Below, in pieces: positions 37,754 through 47,054 of a stretch of 64,000 nt of DNA. The DNA is taken from contig NZ_WXYO01000002.1 in NCBI RefSeq assembly GCF_009901585.1, positions 1-64,000 of the forward strand, in the 5' to 3' direction. This DNA comes from Poritiphilus flavus. Its GTDB lineage: Bacteria > Bacteroidota > Bacteroidia > Flavobacteriales > Flavobacteriaceae. The notes beneath the pieces are model-generated. The model saw nothing but the letters and a program-made list of their open reading frames with translations, did no database searches and was not told the DNA's origin. Made by a program: the position numbers and the translations under genes. The stretch's first letter is position 1, and each line of letters starts with the position of its first letter.

Positions 37754-38755
37754 ATGAAACGCATAACTTTTCTACTGGCGATTTTTTTGGGTACCCTTTC
37801 ATGGGCACAATCTAACATTAACGATCTCTTAGCCGCGGGTATTGACGATGCTCAACGCTTTACGAATGACTATCTCGCCCCGGTTTCCGAAGGCGCTATT
37901 TATAGCATTTCAGGTAGCTGGTATAATACCGCAGATGCAAAACCCTTAGGAGGATTTGAAATTTCGATCATTGGGAACCTCACTGGGTTTAAAAATAAAG
38001 ATGATAAGAAGGCTTTTACCCTGAATACCGCAGACTACGAAAACCTGCAATTTACAGACGGTAGTACCTCTAAATTGGTCTCTACTGCCCTGGGTGATAT
38101 TGAGGGTATAAATGTTGTTGTAACCGATGGAAACGTATTCAGTGAAACTTTTGAACTGCCAAGCGGATTGGCGTCGGAAGACTTTAATTTTCTTCCCTCG
38201 GGCTATTTGCAGGCCAGTGTAGGCCTTATAAAAGGAACTGAGCTAAAGGCAAGGTTCCTGCCAAAGATCAATACAGACGATGCTTCTATCAGCCTTTACG
38301 GTTTTGGTATTCAACATGATTTTACCAAACACCTGCCTGCGGATAAAGTATTACCAGTAGCTATTTCAGCAGTAATCGGCTACACCCATTTCGATGCGTC
38401 CTACGACTTTACGGATACCTCTGTAGTTGCAGGCCAGGATCAGCGTCTGGAAATGGATATAAACAGCTGGGTATTCCAGGCAGTGGTCTCTACGCGCTTG
38501 CCTGTGATAAACTTTTACGGCGGACTGGGATACCTTACCGGAAAGTCCGAAACCAATGTTTTAGGAACCTATGTGGTTACCTCAGGACCATTTCAGACTA
38601 CATATACTGACCCCTTTAGTGTAAGCGCCAATGCCAGTGGAGTAACCGCCAACATTGGAACCAAATTGAAGTTAGGCTTCTTCAGGCTACATGCGGATTA
38701 TACCATAGCGGAATTCAACAATCTGTCTGTAGGTGTCAATTTCGGGTTTAGGTAG
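37754..38755 (+). CDS. DUF6588-like outer-membrane barrel protein
   Basis: 333 residues from the ATG at 37754, which starts a clean signal peptide (ITFLLAIFLGTLSWAQ); a longer frame reaching back into gyrB crosses its terminator and is rejected. The early segment SNINDLLAAGIDDAQRFTND, then SGSWYNTADAKPLGGFEISI, matches the DUF6588 pattern of an N-terminal helix and first barrel strands. The C-terminus ends in a strand with Phe-Arg (VGVNFGFR). It is probably an outer-membrane barrel of unknown role. A terminator follows. Confidence 0.8.
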   Translation: MKRITFLLAIFLGTLSWAQSNINDLLAAGIDDAQRFTNDYLAPVSEGAIYSISGSWYNTADAKPLGGFEISIIGNLTGFKNKDDKKAFTLNTADYENLQFTDGSTSKLVSTALGDIEGINVVVTDGNVFSETFELPSGLASEDFNFLPSGYLQASVGLIKGTELKARFLPKINTDDASISLYGFGIQHDFTKHLPADKVLPVAISAVIGYTHFDASYDFTDTSVVAGQDQRLEMDINSWVFQAVVSTRLPVINFYGGLGYLTGKSETNVLGTYVVTSGPFQTTYTDPFSVSANASGVTANIGTKLKLGFFRLHADYTIAEFNNLSVGVNFGFR

Positions 38756-38786
38756 AACAGAAAAATAGCAAATACGATATAAAATG

Positions 38787-38816
38787 GCCGCTTTTTCAGG
38801 AAGGCGGCTTTTTTTT
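38787..38816 (+). terminator. Intrinsic terminator after the DUF6588 gene
   Basis: GCCGC (38787-38791) pairs with GCGGC (38804-38808), followed by TTTTTTTT. Confidence 0.8.
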
Positions 38817-38820
38817 GTGC

Positions 38821-39088
38821 CCCTATGCTACCGCCAGTCTGTGACTGGTGGTTTTTCTCTTTGTAGGTTTGGAATTACCACGAGATGCCCTACACTACCG
38901 CCAGTCTGTGACTAGTGGTTTCTCTTTTTGTAAGTTTGGAATTACCACGAGATGCCCTACGCTACCGCCAGTCTGTGACTGGTGGTTTTTCTCTTTGTAG
39001 GTTAGGAATTACCACGAGATGCCCTACACTACCGCCAGTCTGTGACTGGTGGTTTCTCTCTTTGTAGGGTTTTAATTACCACGAGATG
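38821..39088. repeat. Four tandem copies of a 67-bp unit
   Basis: Units begin at 38821, 38888, 38955 and 39022, exactly 67 bp apart, and differ by only a few bases. Each carries CCGCCAGTC-TGT-GACTGGTGG, a near-perfect hairpin, followed by a T/C tract, then a constant GGAATTACCACGAGATG end (TTAATTACC in the fourth). The 537-bp gap between the genes at 38755 and 39293 contains this, the small hairpin at 39120, and terminators; no gene is seen. Confidence 0.9.
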
Positions 39089-39119
39089 CAATTTGGCGGT
39101 AGTCAGGGTTGTTTTTGGC

Positions 39120-39156
39120 GCGGATTACACCTTGTCCGCCTCTGGCGGAAATCCGC
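39120..39156. repeat. Nested palindrome beside the 67-bp repeats
   Basis: GCGGATT (39120-39126) pairs with AATCCGC (39150-39156), and CCGCC (39136-39140) pairs with GGCGG (39144-39148) inside. It looks like a dispersed REP-type palindrome; no matching transposase is in the window. Confidence 0.65.
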
Positions 39157-39230
39157 ACTATCCAGGTTATGAATGTTTACAGTGCTAGTTTTTAAAAGGT
39201 TTGCAGGGATTCCTCTAAAAGGGGATCAAA

Positions 39231-39263
39231 AAAAAACAGCCTTTCATAGCAAAGGCTGTTTTT
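39231..39263 (-). terminator. Bidirectional terminator by the small lipoprotein gene
   Basis: ACAGCCTTT (39236-39244) pairs with AAAGGCTGT (39251-39259), flanked by A- and T-runs, so it can stop transcription from either side. The minus-strand lipoprotein ends 30 bp away. Confidence 0.8.
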
Positions 39264-39292
39264 CGTAACTATATGGAAAAAATAAGGGGATT

Positions 39293-39664
39293 TTATTCTC
39301 TATGTGCCAGCACATTACCGTCACGTTCCTGCAACATAACTCCCTCAGCAGTTTCTTCCATGCTCACATAGTGGTTCGGGATATCAAGGCCGGGATACTT
39401 TATAGTATATATCCCATCTACCTGCTCCCATCCGAAATCTGTTTTAATCTCCAGTCCGGAGCCGTTATATCTGTGGTATCGCCCCAGATAGGCATCGTTG
39501 AAGATCCATTCCTCCCTGATCGTTTGCTTACCCGCGTCGCTTATATTCTGTGTCTCTACCCTGGACCATATTCCGATTACGGGGTCATTGTTTTCAGGTA
39601 TTCTTGAACAGTTACTGGCAAATATGATTGCCAGAATTGCCATAAGCGAAATCAGCTTCTTCAT
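39293..39664 (-). CDS. Small lipoprotein, lipocalin-like
   Basis: 123 residues with a lipoprotein signal MKKLISLMAILAIIFASNC, Cys at residue 19. The mature part (IGIWSRVETQ, EEWIFNDAYLGRYHRY, GIYTIKYPGLDIPNHYVSM) has the short beta-strand pattern of small lipocalin-like domains. No specific family or ligand is recognised. It is complete, monocistronic and divergent from mdh. Confidence 0.7.
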   Translation of the reverse strand: MKKLISLMAILAIIFASNCSRIPENNDPVIGIWSRVETQNISDAGKQTIREEWIFNDAYLGRYHRYNGSGLEIKTDFGWEQVDGIYTIKYPGLDIPNHYVSMEETAEGVMLQERDGNVLAHRE

Positions 39665-39892
39665 TGATCAGTAGGTTTACAGATTTGGGACTCTGTAACT
39701 GGGCTAACGGTTCTTCTCGGAGACCTATTGTTATATTTTCGACGTACTGCACAAAAATGGCAACTTCTTCGTTGAACTACCTTTTTTTTTAACAAAAGAC
39801 CTAAAAACTGACACTTGATATTGTCTATTAAAAAAAAGATATATAAGCGCTTTATGTCAGCCTTTTTTCTGTTAAAATTCGCTATTTTTGGC

Positions 39893-39900
39893 AGGCTTAA
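39893..39900 (+). promoter_or_regulatory. -7 box of mdh
   Basis: TATTTTTG matches TAnnTTTG and lies 24 bp before the mdh start. No clear -33 TTG is seen. Confidence 0.45.
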
Positions 39901-39924
39901 GATTCACTTGAAAATAGAACACAT

Positions 39925-40851
39925 ATGAAAGTTACGGTAGTAGGCGCAGGAGCCGTGGGAGCAAGCTGCGCAGAGTATATTGCAATCAAAGATTTCGCAT
40001 CAGAAGTAGTCTTACTGGACATTAAGGAAGGTGTCGCGGAGGGTAAGGCCATGGACCTTATGCAGACCGCTTCCCTGAACGGTTTCGACACCAGGATCAC
40101 CGGGACCACCAATGATTATTCCAAAACCGCGGGTAGTGATATCGCTGTAATTACCTCCGGGATACCGAGAAAACCGGGGATGACCAGGGATGAGCTGATA
40201 GGGATCAATGCAGGGATAGTAAAAAGTGTTGCGAGCAGCCTGTTGGAGCATTCGCCGGATACCATTCTCATAGTGGTAAGTAATCCTATGGATACCATGA
40301 CCTACCTGGTACATAAAACAACTGATCTTCCTAAAAACCGTATCATTGGAATGGGAGGAGCCCTGGATAGCGCAAGGTTTAAATATCGCCTGGCAGAGGC
40401 CATGGAAGCCCCAATCTCAGATATTGATGGTATGGTTATAGGCGGTCACAGCGATAAAGGTATGGTGCCGCTTACACGACACGCGACCCGTAACAGTGTT
40501 AAAGTATCGGAATTCCTGACTCCTGAGAGGTTGGAGCAGGTAGCCGCTGATACTAAGGTCGGAGGAGCTACACTTACAAAATTGCTGGGAACAAGCGCCT
40601 GGTACGCTCCGGGAGCGGCAGTTTCCGGACTGGTACAGGCAATTGCTTGTGACCAAAACAAAATGTTCCCGTGCTCCGCTTTACTGGAAGGAGAATACGG
40701 CCTTAATGACATCAGCATAGGAGTGCCTGTTATCCTTGGAAAAAATGGTATTGAGCGAATTGTGGAGATAGAACTGGATGAGGCTGAGATGGCAAAAATG
40801 AAGGAAAGCGCTGAGGGTGTAAGTGCCACCAACGGCCTGCTACAAGTGTAG
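39925..40851 (+). CDS. mdh: Malate dehydrogenase (NAD)
   Basis: 308 residues. It oxidises malate to oxaloacetate in the TCA cycle. The NAD-binding VVGAGAVGASCAE starts near residue 4, the substrate loop has SGIPRKPGMTRDEL, the catalytic Asp is in GALDSARF and the catalytic His in IGGHSDKGMVPL. These features place it in the lactate-dehydrogenase-like MDH group common in Bacteroidota. It is a single gene bounded by its own promoter and terminator. Confidence 0.95.
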   Translation: MKVTVVGAGAVGASCAEYIAIKDFASEVVLLDIKEGVAEGKAMDLMQTASLNGFDTRITGTTNDYSKTAGSDIAVITSGIPRKPGMTRDELIGINAGIVKSVASSLLEHSPDTILIVVSNPMDTMTYLVHKTTDLPKNRIIGMGGALDSARFKYRLAEAMEAPISDIDGMVIGGHSDKGMVPLTRHATRNSVKVSEFLTPERLEQVAADTKVGGATLTKLLGTSAWYAPGAAVSGLVQAIACDQNKMFPCSALLEGEYGLNDISIGVPVILGKNGIERIVEIELDEAEMAKMKESAEGVSATNGLLQV

Positions 40852-40876
40852 TTAAACCCCCTGAAATTAATAGTTT

Positions 40877-40909
40877 AAAGGCGCCCGTGAGCTCACGCGG
40901 CGCCTTTTT
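40877..40909 (+). terminator. Intrinsic terminator after mdh
   Basis: AAAGGCGCC (40877-40885) pairs with GGCGCCTTT (40899-40907), extended by an inner GTGAGCTCAC palindrome, followed by Ts. Confidence 0.92.
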
Positions 40910-40936
40910 GTTTAATGTACAAAACCCTTAAATATA

Positions 40937-40967
40937 TTGTCAGTTCCTAGGGGAAATGATATATTTG
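40937..40967 (+). promoter_or_regulatory. Flavobacterial promoter of secDF
   Basis: TTG (40937-40939), 20 bp, then TATATTTG (40960-40967): a full match to TTG-N17-23-TAnnTTTG, 53 bp before the start codon. Confidence 0.7.
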
Positions 40968-41020
40968 CACGCTATTTACAAATACCATTTATATATTCCA
41001 TTTTTAATCAAAAGTGACTC

Positions 41021-43981
41021 ATGCAGAATAAAGGACTCATAAAGCTCTTCGCTTTCCTGTTTGGAATTGTCAGTATTTATCAGCTTTCATATACTTTTAT
41101 CACAAGCAAGACAGAAAGTGAGGCTTCGGTGTACGCTGCTAACAGCATTCCTTCTTCAGAAGAGGATTATGTTGCGAAAAGGGAAGCATTGGAGGCCCGA
41201 TATCTTGATTCTATTTCCAAGGATCCGATCTTTGGTTATACCAGCTATGAGGATGCCAAGAAAAAGGAGCTTAATAAGGGTCTGGACCTCAAGGGAGGGA
41301 TCAACGTTACCTTGCAGATCTCCGTTAAGGACATTCTTAAAGGCCTCGCGAACAACACCAAAAATCCAGTTTTTAACAAGGCCCTGGCTGACGCTGATGC
41401 AGCATCAACAAGTAGTGACGATACCTACCTGAATCTGTTCTTTGACGCTTTTGAAGCCATTAAAGGGGATGTAAACCTCGCTTCACCAGACATTTTTGCG
41501 AACAAAGGGCTTAGCGATGAGATCAATTTCCAGATGACAGATGATGAGGTAAAGCCTATCATCCGCAGAAAAATAGATGAATCCATCGTATCAGCATTCG
41601 AGGTACTGCGTGAGCGTATTGATGGTTTTGGTGTAACACAACCGAATATACAACGAGAGGGTAATTCCGGCCGAATTGTGGTTGAACTACCCGGAGCAAG
41701 GGATATCGCCCGTGCACAGGATCTGCTTTCCAGCACGGCGCAATTGGAGTTCTGGGAGACCTATGAACCCGGAAATCAAAGCCTTATCGGCTTCCTGATA
41801 CAGGCTAATAATGAACTTAGAAGCATAGTCGGAGAGACCGAAGAGGTTGAAAAAGAAGAATCGGAAATAGATTCTTTGCTATCTGACGTGGCCCAGGATT
41901 CATTGGACCTCAGTACAGAAAGCAATCCGCTTATCGACAAACTTCAAATACCCGGACCTGGTTTTGCCATTGGTGTTGCGGCCTTAAAAGATACCGCTGA
42001 GATCGGTTCTTACCTTAGACTGCCACAGATCCGAAGGTTGTTGCCTGCCGATGTACAATTCACCAAGTTTTTGTGGGAGCGCCCATCCAAGGATTCTGAA
42101 GTGGCCGCCTTGTACGCCCTGAAATCCAATAGGGAAAATGCCCCTAGGATCAGTGGCGATGTGGTAAGCGATGCCAGAGATCAATTTGATCAGTTTAACC
42201 GCCCTGCAGTGGGTATGGATATGAATGTCCGTGGTGCCAAATTATGGGAAAAGCTGACCAGTGAAGCCAACCTGAACAACACGGGTATCGCAATTGTTCT
42301 GGACAATAAAGTATATACGGCCCCTGGAGTTTCTCAAGTGGGGGGGATCTCCGGAGGTAGTTCAGAAATTACCGGTACTTTCACAGTGAATGAAACCAAG
42401 GATATTGCCAACGTTTTGAGAGCGGGTAAATTACCGGCCTCAGCGGAGATCATTGATTCCTTCGTGGTAGGTCCATCGCTAGGGCAGGAAGCCATAGACA
42501 GCGGCTTTATGTCTTTCCTTATCGCCATGGTATTCGTGCTTATCTGGATGATCTTTTACTACGGTAAGGCAGGGGTTTTCGCAGATATCGCGTTGGTATT
42601 CAATATACTTCTGATCTTTGGAGTGCTTTCCAGCTTAGGTGCAGTACTTACACTGCCCGGGATTGCAGGTATCGTGCTTACCATAGGTATGTCTGTGGAT
42701 GCTAACGTACTGATCTTCGAACGGGTTAAAGAAGAACTTGCCAAAGGAAAAGGAAAAGGCCAGGCAGTTGCAGACGGTTTCAGCAATGCCTTGTCATCCA
42801 TTCTTGATGCTAACATTACAACAGGGCTTACGGCACTTATACTGTTGGTCTTCGGTTCCGGACCCATCAAAGGTTTTGCGACAACCCTGATCATCGGTAT
42901 TCTAACCTCCCTGTTCACCGCCATATTTGTGACCAGGTTGTTGGTAGACTGGTACCTTTCCGGTAAGGGCAGGTCCCTGGATTTCTCCACGGCAATTACC
43001 AAGAACTTGTTTAAAAACCTAAGTATAGATTTCCTTAGCAAGCGAAAAGTCGCCTATATCTGCTCAGGAATTCTGGTAGCTGTCGGGGTCTTCTCACTGT
43101 TTACACAAGGATTGGATCAGGGTGTGGATTTCGTTGGAGGACGAAACTACCAGATACGTTTTATCAATCCAGTAAACCCTGCGGAGATCACATCTGAGCT
43201 TACCGAAAGCCTGGGAAGTGCCAGTGCCAAGACTTTTGGTGATGCCAACCAGATCATGGTAACCACAAAATATAAGGTGGATGTTCAAGGTACTGAAGTA
43301 GACGATGAGATCCTGGACATTTTATACACTTCTTTGCAGAAGTACCTGCCAGACGGAACTACTTATGAGGATTTTATTCCCGGTGGTACGAATGGAGATG
43401 TAGGTGTTCTGAAATACCGAAAAGTTGGCCCTACCATTGCTGACGATATTAAGAAGAATGCACTTTGGGCCATAATTGGATCCCTTGCCGTTGTCTTCCT
43501 TTACATCTTGTTGAGGTTCCGTAAATGGCAGTTCTCCCTTGGAGCCGTTGCAGCGGTTTTCCACGATGTTCTGATCGTTTTGGGTATATTCTCCCTGACC
43601 AGTCAGATCATGCCTTTCAGCATGGAGATAGACCAGGCATTTATAGCTGCTATTCTTACCGTAATCGGTTACTCTCTTAACGATACCGTGGTGGTCTTTG
43701 ACCGTATCCGGGAAATTGTTGGCGAGAAAGGATGGCGGTCCGGAAGTAATATCAACCTGGCACTAAACAGCACCTTGAGCCGAACTCTGAACACCTCGCT
43801 TACCACCCTGGTAGTTCTTCTTGCCATCTTTGTGTTTGGTGGCGAGTCCCTTAGAGGATTCATGTTCGCAATGATCGTTGGTGTTATAGTAGGTACCTAT
43901 TCTTCTGTGTTCATCGCTACTCCTGTGATGTTCGATACGCTTAGGAAAGTGATAACCAAGGCCAAGCCGGCGACAGCCTGA
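41021..43981 (+). CDS. secDF: Fused protein translocase subunit SecDF
   Basis: 986 residues combining SecD and SecF, as usual in Bacteroidota. SecDF uses the proton gradient to pull proteins through SecYEG. The first transmembrane segment is at the N-terminus, followed by a large periplasmic P1 domain with KGLDLKGGINVTLQIS near 87. SecD motifs GIAGIVLTIGMSVDANVLIF and the SecF part starting near 690 (QGLDQGVDFVGGRNYQIRF, then TVIGYSLNDTVVVFDRIRE) give about twelve transmembrane helices. The length fits. It is monocistronic with a strong promoter and terminator. Confidence 0.96.
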   Translation: MQNKGLIKLFAFLFGIVSIYQLSYTFITSKTESEASVYAANSIPSSEEDYVAKREALEARYLDSISKDPIFGYTSYEDAKKKELNKGLDLKGGINVTLQISVKDILKGLANNTKNPVFNKALADADAASTSSDDTYLNLFFDAFEAIKGDVNLASPDIFANKGLSDEINFQMTDDEVKPIIRRKIDESIVSAFEVLRERIDGFGVTQPNIQREGNSGRIVVELPGARDIARAQDLLSSTAQLEFWETYEPGNQSLIGFLIQANNELRSIVGETEEVEKEESEIDSLLSDVAQDSLDLSTESNPLIDKLQIPGPGFAIGVAALKDTAEIGSYLRLPQIRRLLPADVQFTKFLWERPSKDSEVAALYALKSNRENAPRISGDVVSDARDQFDQFNRPAVGMDMNVRGAKLWEKLTSEANLNNTGIAIVLDNKVYTAPGVSQVGGISGGSSEITGTFTVNETKDIANVLRAGKLPASAEIIDSFVVGPSLGQEAIDSGFMSFLIAMVFVLIWMIFYYGKAGVFADIALVFNILLIFGVLSSLGAVLTLPGIAGIVLTIGMSVDANVLIFERVKEELAKGKGKGQAVADGFSNALSSILDANITTGLTALILLVFGSGPIKGFATTLIIGILTSLFTAIFVTRLLVDWYLSGKGRSLDFSTAITKNLFKNLSIDFLSKRKVAYICSGILVAVGVFSLFTQGLDQGVDFVGGRNYQIRFINPVNPAEITSELTESLGSASAKTFGDANQIMVTTKYKVDVQGTEVDDEILDILYTSLQKYLPDGTTYEDFIPGGTNGDVGVLKYRKVGPTIADDIKKNALWAIIGSLAVVFLYILLRFRKWQFSLGAVAAVFHDVLIVLGIFSLTSQIMPFSMEIDQAFIAAILTVIGYSLNDTVVVFDRIREIVGEKGWRSGSNINLALNSTLSRTLNTSLTTLVVLLAIFVFGGESLRGFMFAMIVGVIVGTYSSVFIATPVMFDTLRKVITKAKPATA

Positions 43982-44017
43982 TAACAGCCTTATAACGATA
44001 TACAAACCGTCTTATTC

Positions 44018-44050
44018 AACCCTGAAGTAACTTTTACTTCGGGGTTTTTT
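44018..44050 (+). terminator. Intrinsic terminator after secDF
   Basis: AACCCTGAAGTAA (44018-44030) pairs with TTACTTCGGGGTT (44034-44046), then TTTT. A near-identical stem follows rpsT at 63604. Confidence 0.9.
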
Positions 44051-44055
44051 ATCGA

Positions 44056-45291
44056 TCATTTCCTGATACCTTCAGACCCTTTGGAAGTAGGCAGCAAATC
44101 TAATTTGGACTCCGGTTTTAGCCCGGGCTCCGTCCTATGAGACACGAACACAATGGCGGTGCGACTCTCTTCAGAGATCTTGTTGACCAAAGAGGTAACC
44201 AAACGGGCACTTTCATCGTCAAGGCTGGCTGTGGGCTCATCGAGGATCAGTAAGAGCGGATGTTTTATCATGGCCCTGGCGCACATGATCAGACGTTGCT
44301 GTCCAGTACTTAGTTCGTGAAAGTACTGCCCTTCTTTCCCATCAAACCCCAATAAGCTAAGCCATTCACCCGCAAGCCGCTTTTGCGCCTCATTAGGGGT
44401 TACATATAGGCCTATGGAATCCATCAAGCCTGAGATCAACATATTCTCCAGGCTGTGATACCCCCGAAAGCGATCTACCATGGCAGGAGTAAAATAACCG
44501 AGGAACCTTTTGAGGTCCCAGACACTTTCTCCGCTTCCTTTTTGGTGCCCGAAAAGGAACAGGTCCTGCCCATAAGCCTTGGGGTTATCTCCGGTAATCA
44601 TGGATAACAAGGTAGTCTTTCCGCTACCGTTTGGTCCGGAGAGCTGCCAGTAATCACCACTCCGGATCTCCCAGTTGATATTGTTTAAAATTGGTTTCGG
44701 ACCATAGCTCACAGAAACATCCTTAAAACGTACCAGCAGTTCATCCCGGTATTCGATCTCCTCTAATGGAAGTGGAATATTACCGTGGAAAGGCTCTTTG
44801 GCCTCTTTTAAATTCCATGCAGACTGATCCTTAAAGAATGCGAGAGATTTCCCGTTTAAATGACAAAATCGATTGCAAAAGGGAAGTATGTCGGATGTCC
44901 TGCTCAACAGTAATACAGTAACGACATTCTCGGAAACTTTGGAAAGGGTTTCCTTTAGCTTTTGCTGAGAATCCCGGTCCAGATTGTCAAAAGGGTTATC
45001 CAGAATCAGATAATCCGGGTCTGATTCCAGGATATGGCGAAGCAGGACCTTTTTGCGCTCCCCACTGCTCATGGATTGCAGGCTCTGATCGGTATGAGCC
45101 GTCAAGATCTTCTGATCATGCCTGATCTCCTCCTCCATAAAAGCATCCAGCCTGCTCTTGGAAAAAAGCGCTCCCTTTTTATCTCTCAATAATTCAAATT
45201 CCTCTAATTCGCCCTTGAGCAAACCCGAGATAAAAAAGCTTCTATCTGATCGATTGTTTATAAGAATTACCCAATGCGGAATAGAGATCAT
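44056..45291 (-). CDS. Tandem ATP-binding cassette protein (ModF-like), N-terminal cassette degenerate
   Basis: 411 residues with two ABC domains and no membrane part. The second (about 190-411) is complete: Walker A GPNGSGKTTLLS, signature LSTGQQRLIMCARAM, Walker B LLLILDEPTASLD. The first (1-180) keeps the signature MSSGERKKVLLRH and Walker B LILDNPFDNLD but has no Walker A: the expected place reads NNRSDRSFFISGLL. E. coli ModF has a similar layout and was linked to molybdate, but the role here is unknown. It could regulate transport or translation. Confidence 0.8.
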   Translation of the reverse strand: MISIPHWVILINNRSDRSFFISGLLKGELEEFELLRDKKGALFSKSRLDAFMEEEIRHDQKILTAHTDQSLQSMSSGERKKVLLRHILESDPDYLILDNPFDNLDRDSQQKLKETLSKVSENVVTVLLLSRTSDILPFCNRFCHLNGKSLAFFKDQSAWNLKEAKEPFHGNIPLPLEEIEYRDELLVRFKDVSVSYGPKPILNNINWEIRSGDYWQLSGPNGSGKTTLLSMITGDNPKAYGQDLFLFGHQKGSGESVWDLKRFLGYFTPAMVDRFRGYHSLENMLISGLMDSIGLYVTPNEAQKRLAGEWLSLLGFDGKEGQYFHELSTGQQRLIMCARAMIKHPLLLILDEPTASLDDESARLVTSLVNKISEESRTAIVFVSHRTEPGLKPESKLDLLPTSKGSEGIRK

Positions 45292-45459
45292 GTTTTGCAG
45301 TTAGCGATATAAACGGCCCATAGCTGTCCAAGCCCAACAAATATAAGACTGTCCGCCAAAACTCGGAGAATCTCAACCAAAAGCATTGGGAAGTTCAATA
45401 AAAATGAAGCCGGTTGGTGACGAAAGTCATTCTTCCGGCGAGGGGAAAATCGGAGTTTT

Positions 45460-45503
45460 GTAACCTGGGTTACGACCCGAGTGAACCGCTGGATATAATT
45501 TTA
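45460..45503 (+). promoter_or_regulatory. Operator and promoter of the persulfide dioxygenase gene
   Basis: GTAAC-CTGG-GTTAC (45460-45473) is a palindrome with Crp/Fnr-like geometry. A TAATTTTA box (45496-45503, TAnnTTTA) begins 29.5 bp from its centre. The operator would lie near -41.5, as in class II activation. The same arrangement occurs before the SQR gene. Confidence 0.65.
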
Positions 45504-45530
45504 TAAGCGTAACAAATAAAATATCAAACT

Positions 45531-46946
45531 ATGAAGATTGAACAGATATATACAGGATGTTTGGCCCATGCGGCCTACTACCTGGAAAGTAATGGAGAAG
45601 CGGCAATTTTTGACCCGCTTAGGGAGGTGCAACCCTATATAGACCGGGCAGCCAAAGACAATGCGAAGATCAAGTATGTCTTTGAGACACATTTCCATGC
45701 GGATTTTGTAAGTGGCCATTTAGACCTTAAGAAAAAGACAGGAGCCCAAATCGTTTTCGGACCTACGGCCAAACCGGGCTACGAAGCTTATATCGCAAAG
45801 GATAACGAGGTTTTTGAAGTAGGTGATTACAAAGTTAAGGCCATACATACACCTGGCCATACCATGGAAAGTACTACCTATCTTTTGATAGATGAGAAAG
45901 GCAAGGAACATGGGATCATAACAGGCGACACTTTATTTATAGGAGATGTCGGCCGGCCTGATCTTGCCCAGCACGTTGTAGAAGATCTGACCGAGGAGAA
46001 GTTGGCAGGACACCTTTACGACTCTTTGCGAAACCGTATCATGCCTTTAAATGACGATCTCATCGTTTATCCAAATCACGGAGCAGGATCGGCATGTGGT
46101 AAGATGATGAGCAAGGAAACCACCGATACTTTGGGACATCAGAAAGCCGTGAATTATGCGCTCAGGGCCGATATGACCCGGGAAGAATTTATAGAAGAAC
46201 TCTTAACCGGGCTGACTACTCCTCCGGGTTATTTTCCTCAGAACGTTCTCATGAACATCAAAGGGTATGAAAGTCTGGATACCGTGCTCGAAAGAGGTGA
46301 GAAGCCGTTAAACGCGGAAAGCTTTGAGGCTGTGGCCAATGACAGTGGCGCCCTGGTTCTGGATACCCGTGACGCTTCGGATTTTGCAAAAGGTTTCATC
46401 CCTAATAGCGTTAATATCGGACTTGAAGGAAGTTTTGCCCAATGGGTAGGGGAGATGATTCCCGATGTAAAACAAAACATACTGTTGGTCACCTATGCAG
46501 GGAAGGAAGAAGAGGCCATAACGCGACTTTCACGGGTTGGTTATGACAATACCCTGGGATACCTGGAAGGCGGATTTGAACAATGGAAAGACAGCGGGAA
46601 AGATTATGAAACGATTCAGCGAATTAGCGCTGAGCAATTAGAAGCTGATTTTGATCAGGAGAACTCTTTGCTATTCGATGTTAGAAAGAAAAGTGAATAC
46701 GATTCAGAACACGTCCTGGGTGCGGTGAATGTGCCCTTGAATGAGATCAATCAGCATCTCTCTACATTTCCAAAGGACAAGGAATTTATAATCTATTGTG
46801 GTAGTGGATATCGAAGTATGATCGCTTCTGCCATATTGAAACAGAGGGGCTGGCAAAATTTCGCAGACGTGACGGAAGGATTTAAAGGAATTTCAGAAAC
46901 AAAAGTTCCCAGGTCCGAGTACGTTTGCCCGACAACAATGTTATAA
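45531..46946 (+). CDS. Persulfide dioxygenase-sulfurtransferase fusion (CstB-like)
   Basis: 471 residues. The metallo-beta-lactamase part (1-250) has THFHADFVSGH, HTPGHTMESTTY and TGDTLFIGDVGRPDL, the iron ligands of ETHE1-type persulfide dioxygenases. Two rhodanese domains follow: the first (about 270-350) has no catalytic Cys (LLVTYAGKEEE), the second (about 370-460) keeps it in FIIYCGSGYRS. This matches S. aureus CstB, which turns persulfides into thiosulfate. It partners the SQR gene 175 bp downstream, with the same type of operator. Cytoplasmic. Confidence 0.9.
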   Translation: MKIEQIYTGCLAHAAYYLESNGEAAIFDPLREVQPYIDRAAKDNAKIKYVFETHFHADFVSGHLDLKKKTGAQIVFGPTAKPGYEAYIAKDNEVFEVGDYKVKAIHTPGHTMESTTYLLIDEKGKEHGIITGDTLFIGDVGRPDLAQHVVEDLTEEKLAGHLYDSLRNRIMPLNDDLIVYPNHGAGSACGKMMSKETTDTLGHQKAVNYALRADMTREEFIEELLTGLTTPPGYFPQNVLMNIKGYESLDTVLERGEKPLNAESFEAVANDSGALVLDTRDASDFAKGFIPNSVNIGLEGSFAQWVGEMIPDVKQNILLVTYAGKEEEAITRLSRVGYDNTLGYLEGGFEQWKDSGKDYETIQRISAEQLEADFDQENSLLFDVRKKSEYDSEHVLGAVNVPLNEINQHLSTFPKDKEFIIYCGSGYRSMIASAILKQRGWQNFADVTEGFKGISETKVPRSEYVCPTTML

Positions 46947-47054
46947 TTGGTGATTCAAGATGTTTTGTTGAGTTGTTAAGGGGGGTGATCTATTTGTGGT
47001 CACTTCCCTTTTCGGCTAACCACTTCAGTTTCAACTTGTCTTCCAATTCCCTGT

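Noticed and set aside
38821-39088. 67-bp repeats as a transposon or CRISPR
   Set aside because: They are direct tandem copies with no spacer diversity, terminal inverted repeats or transposase gene.
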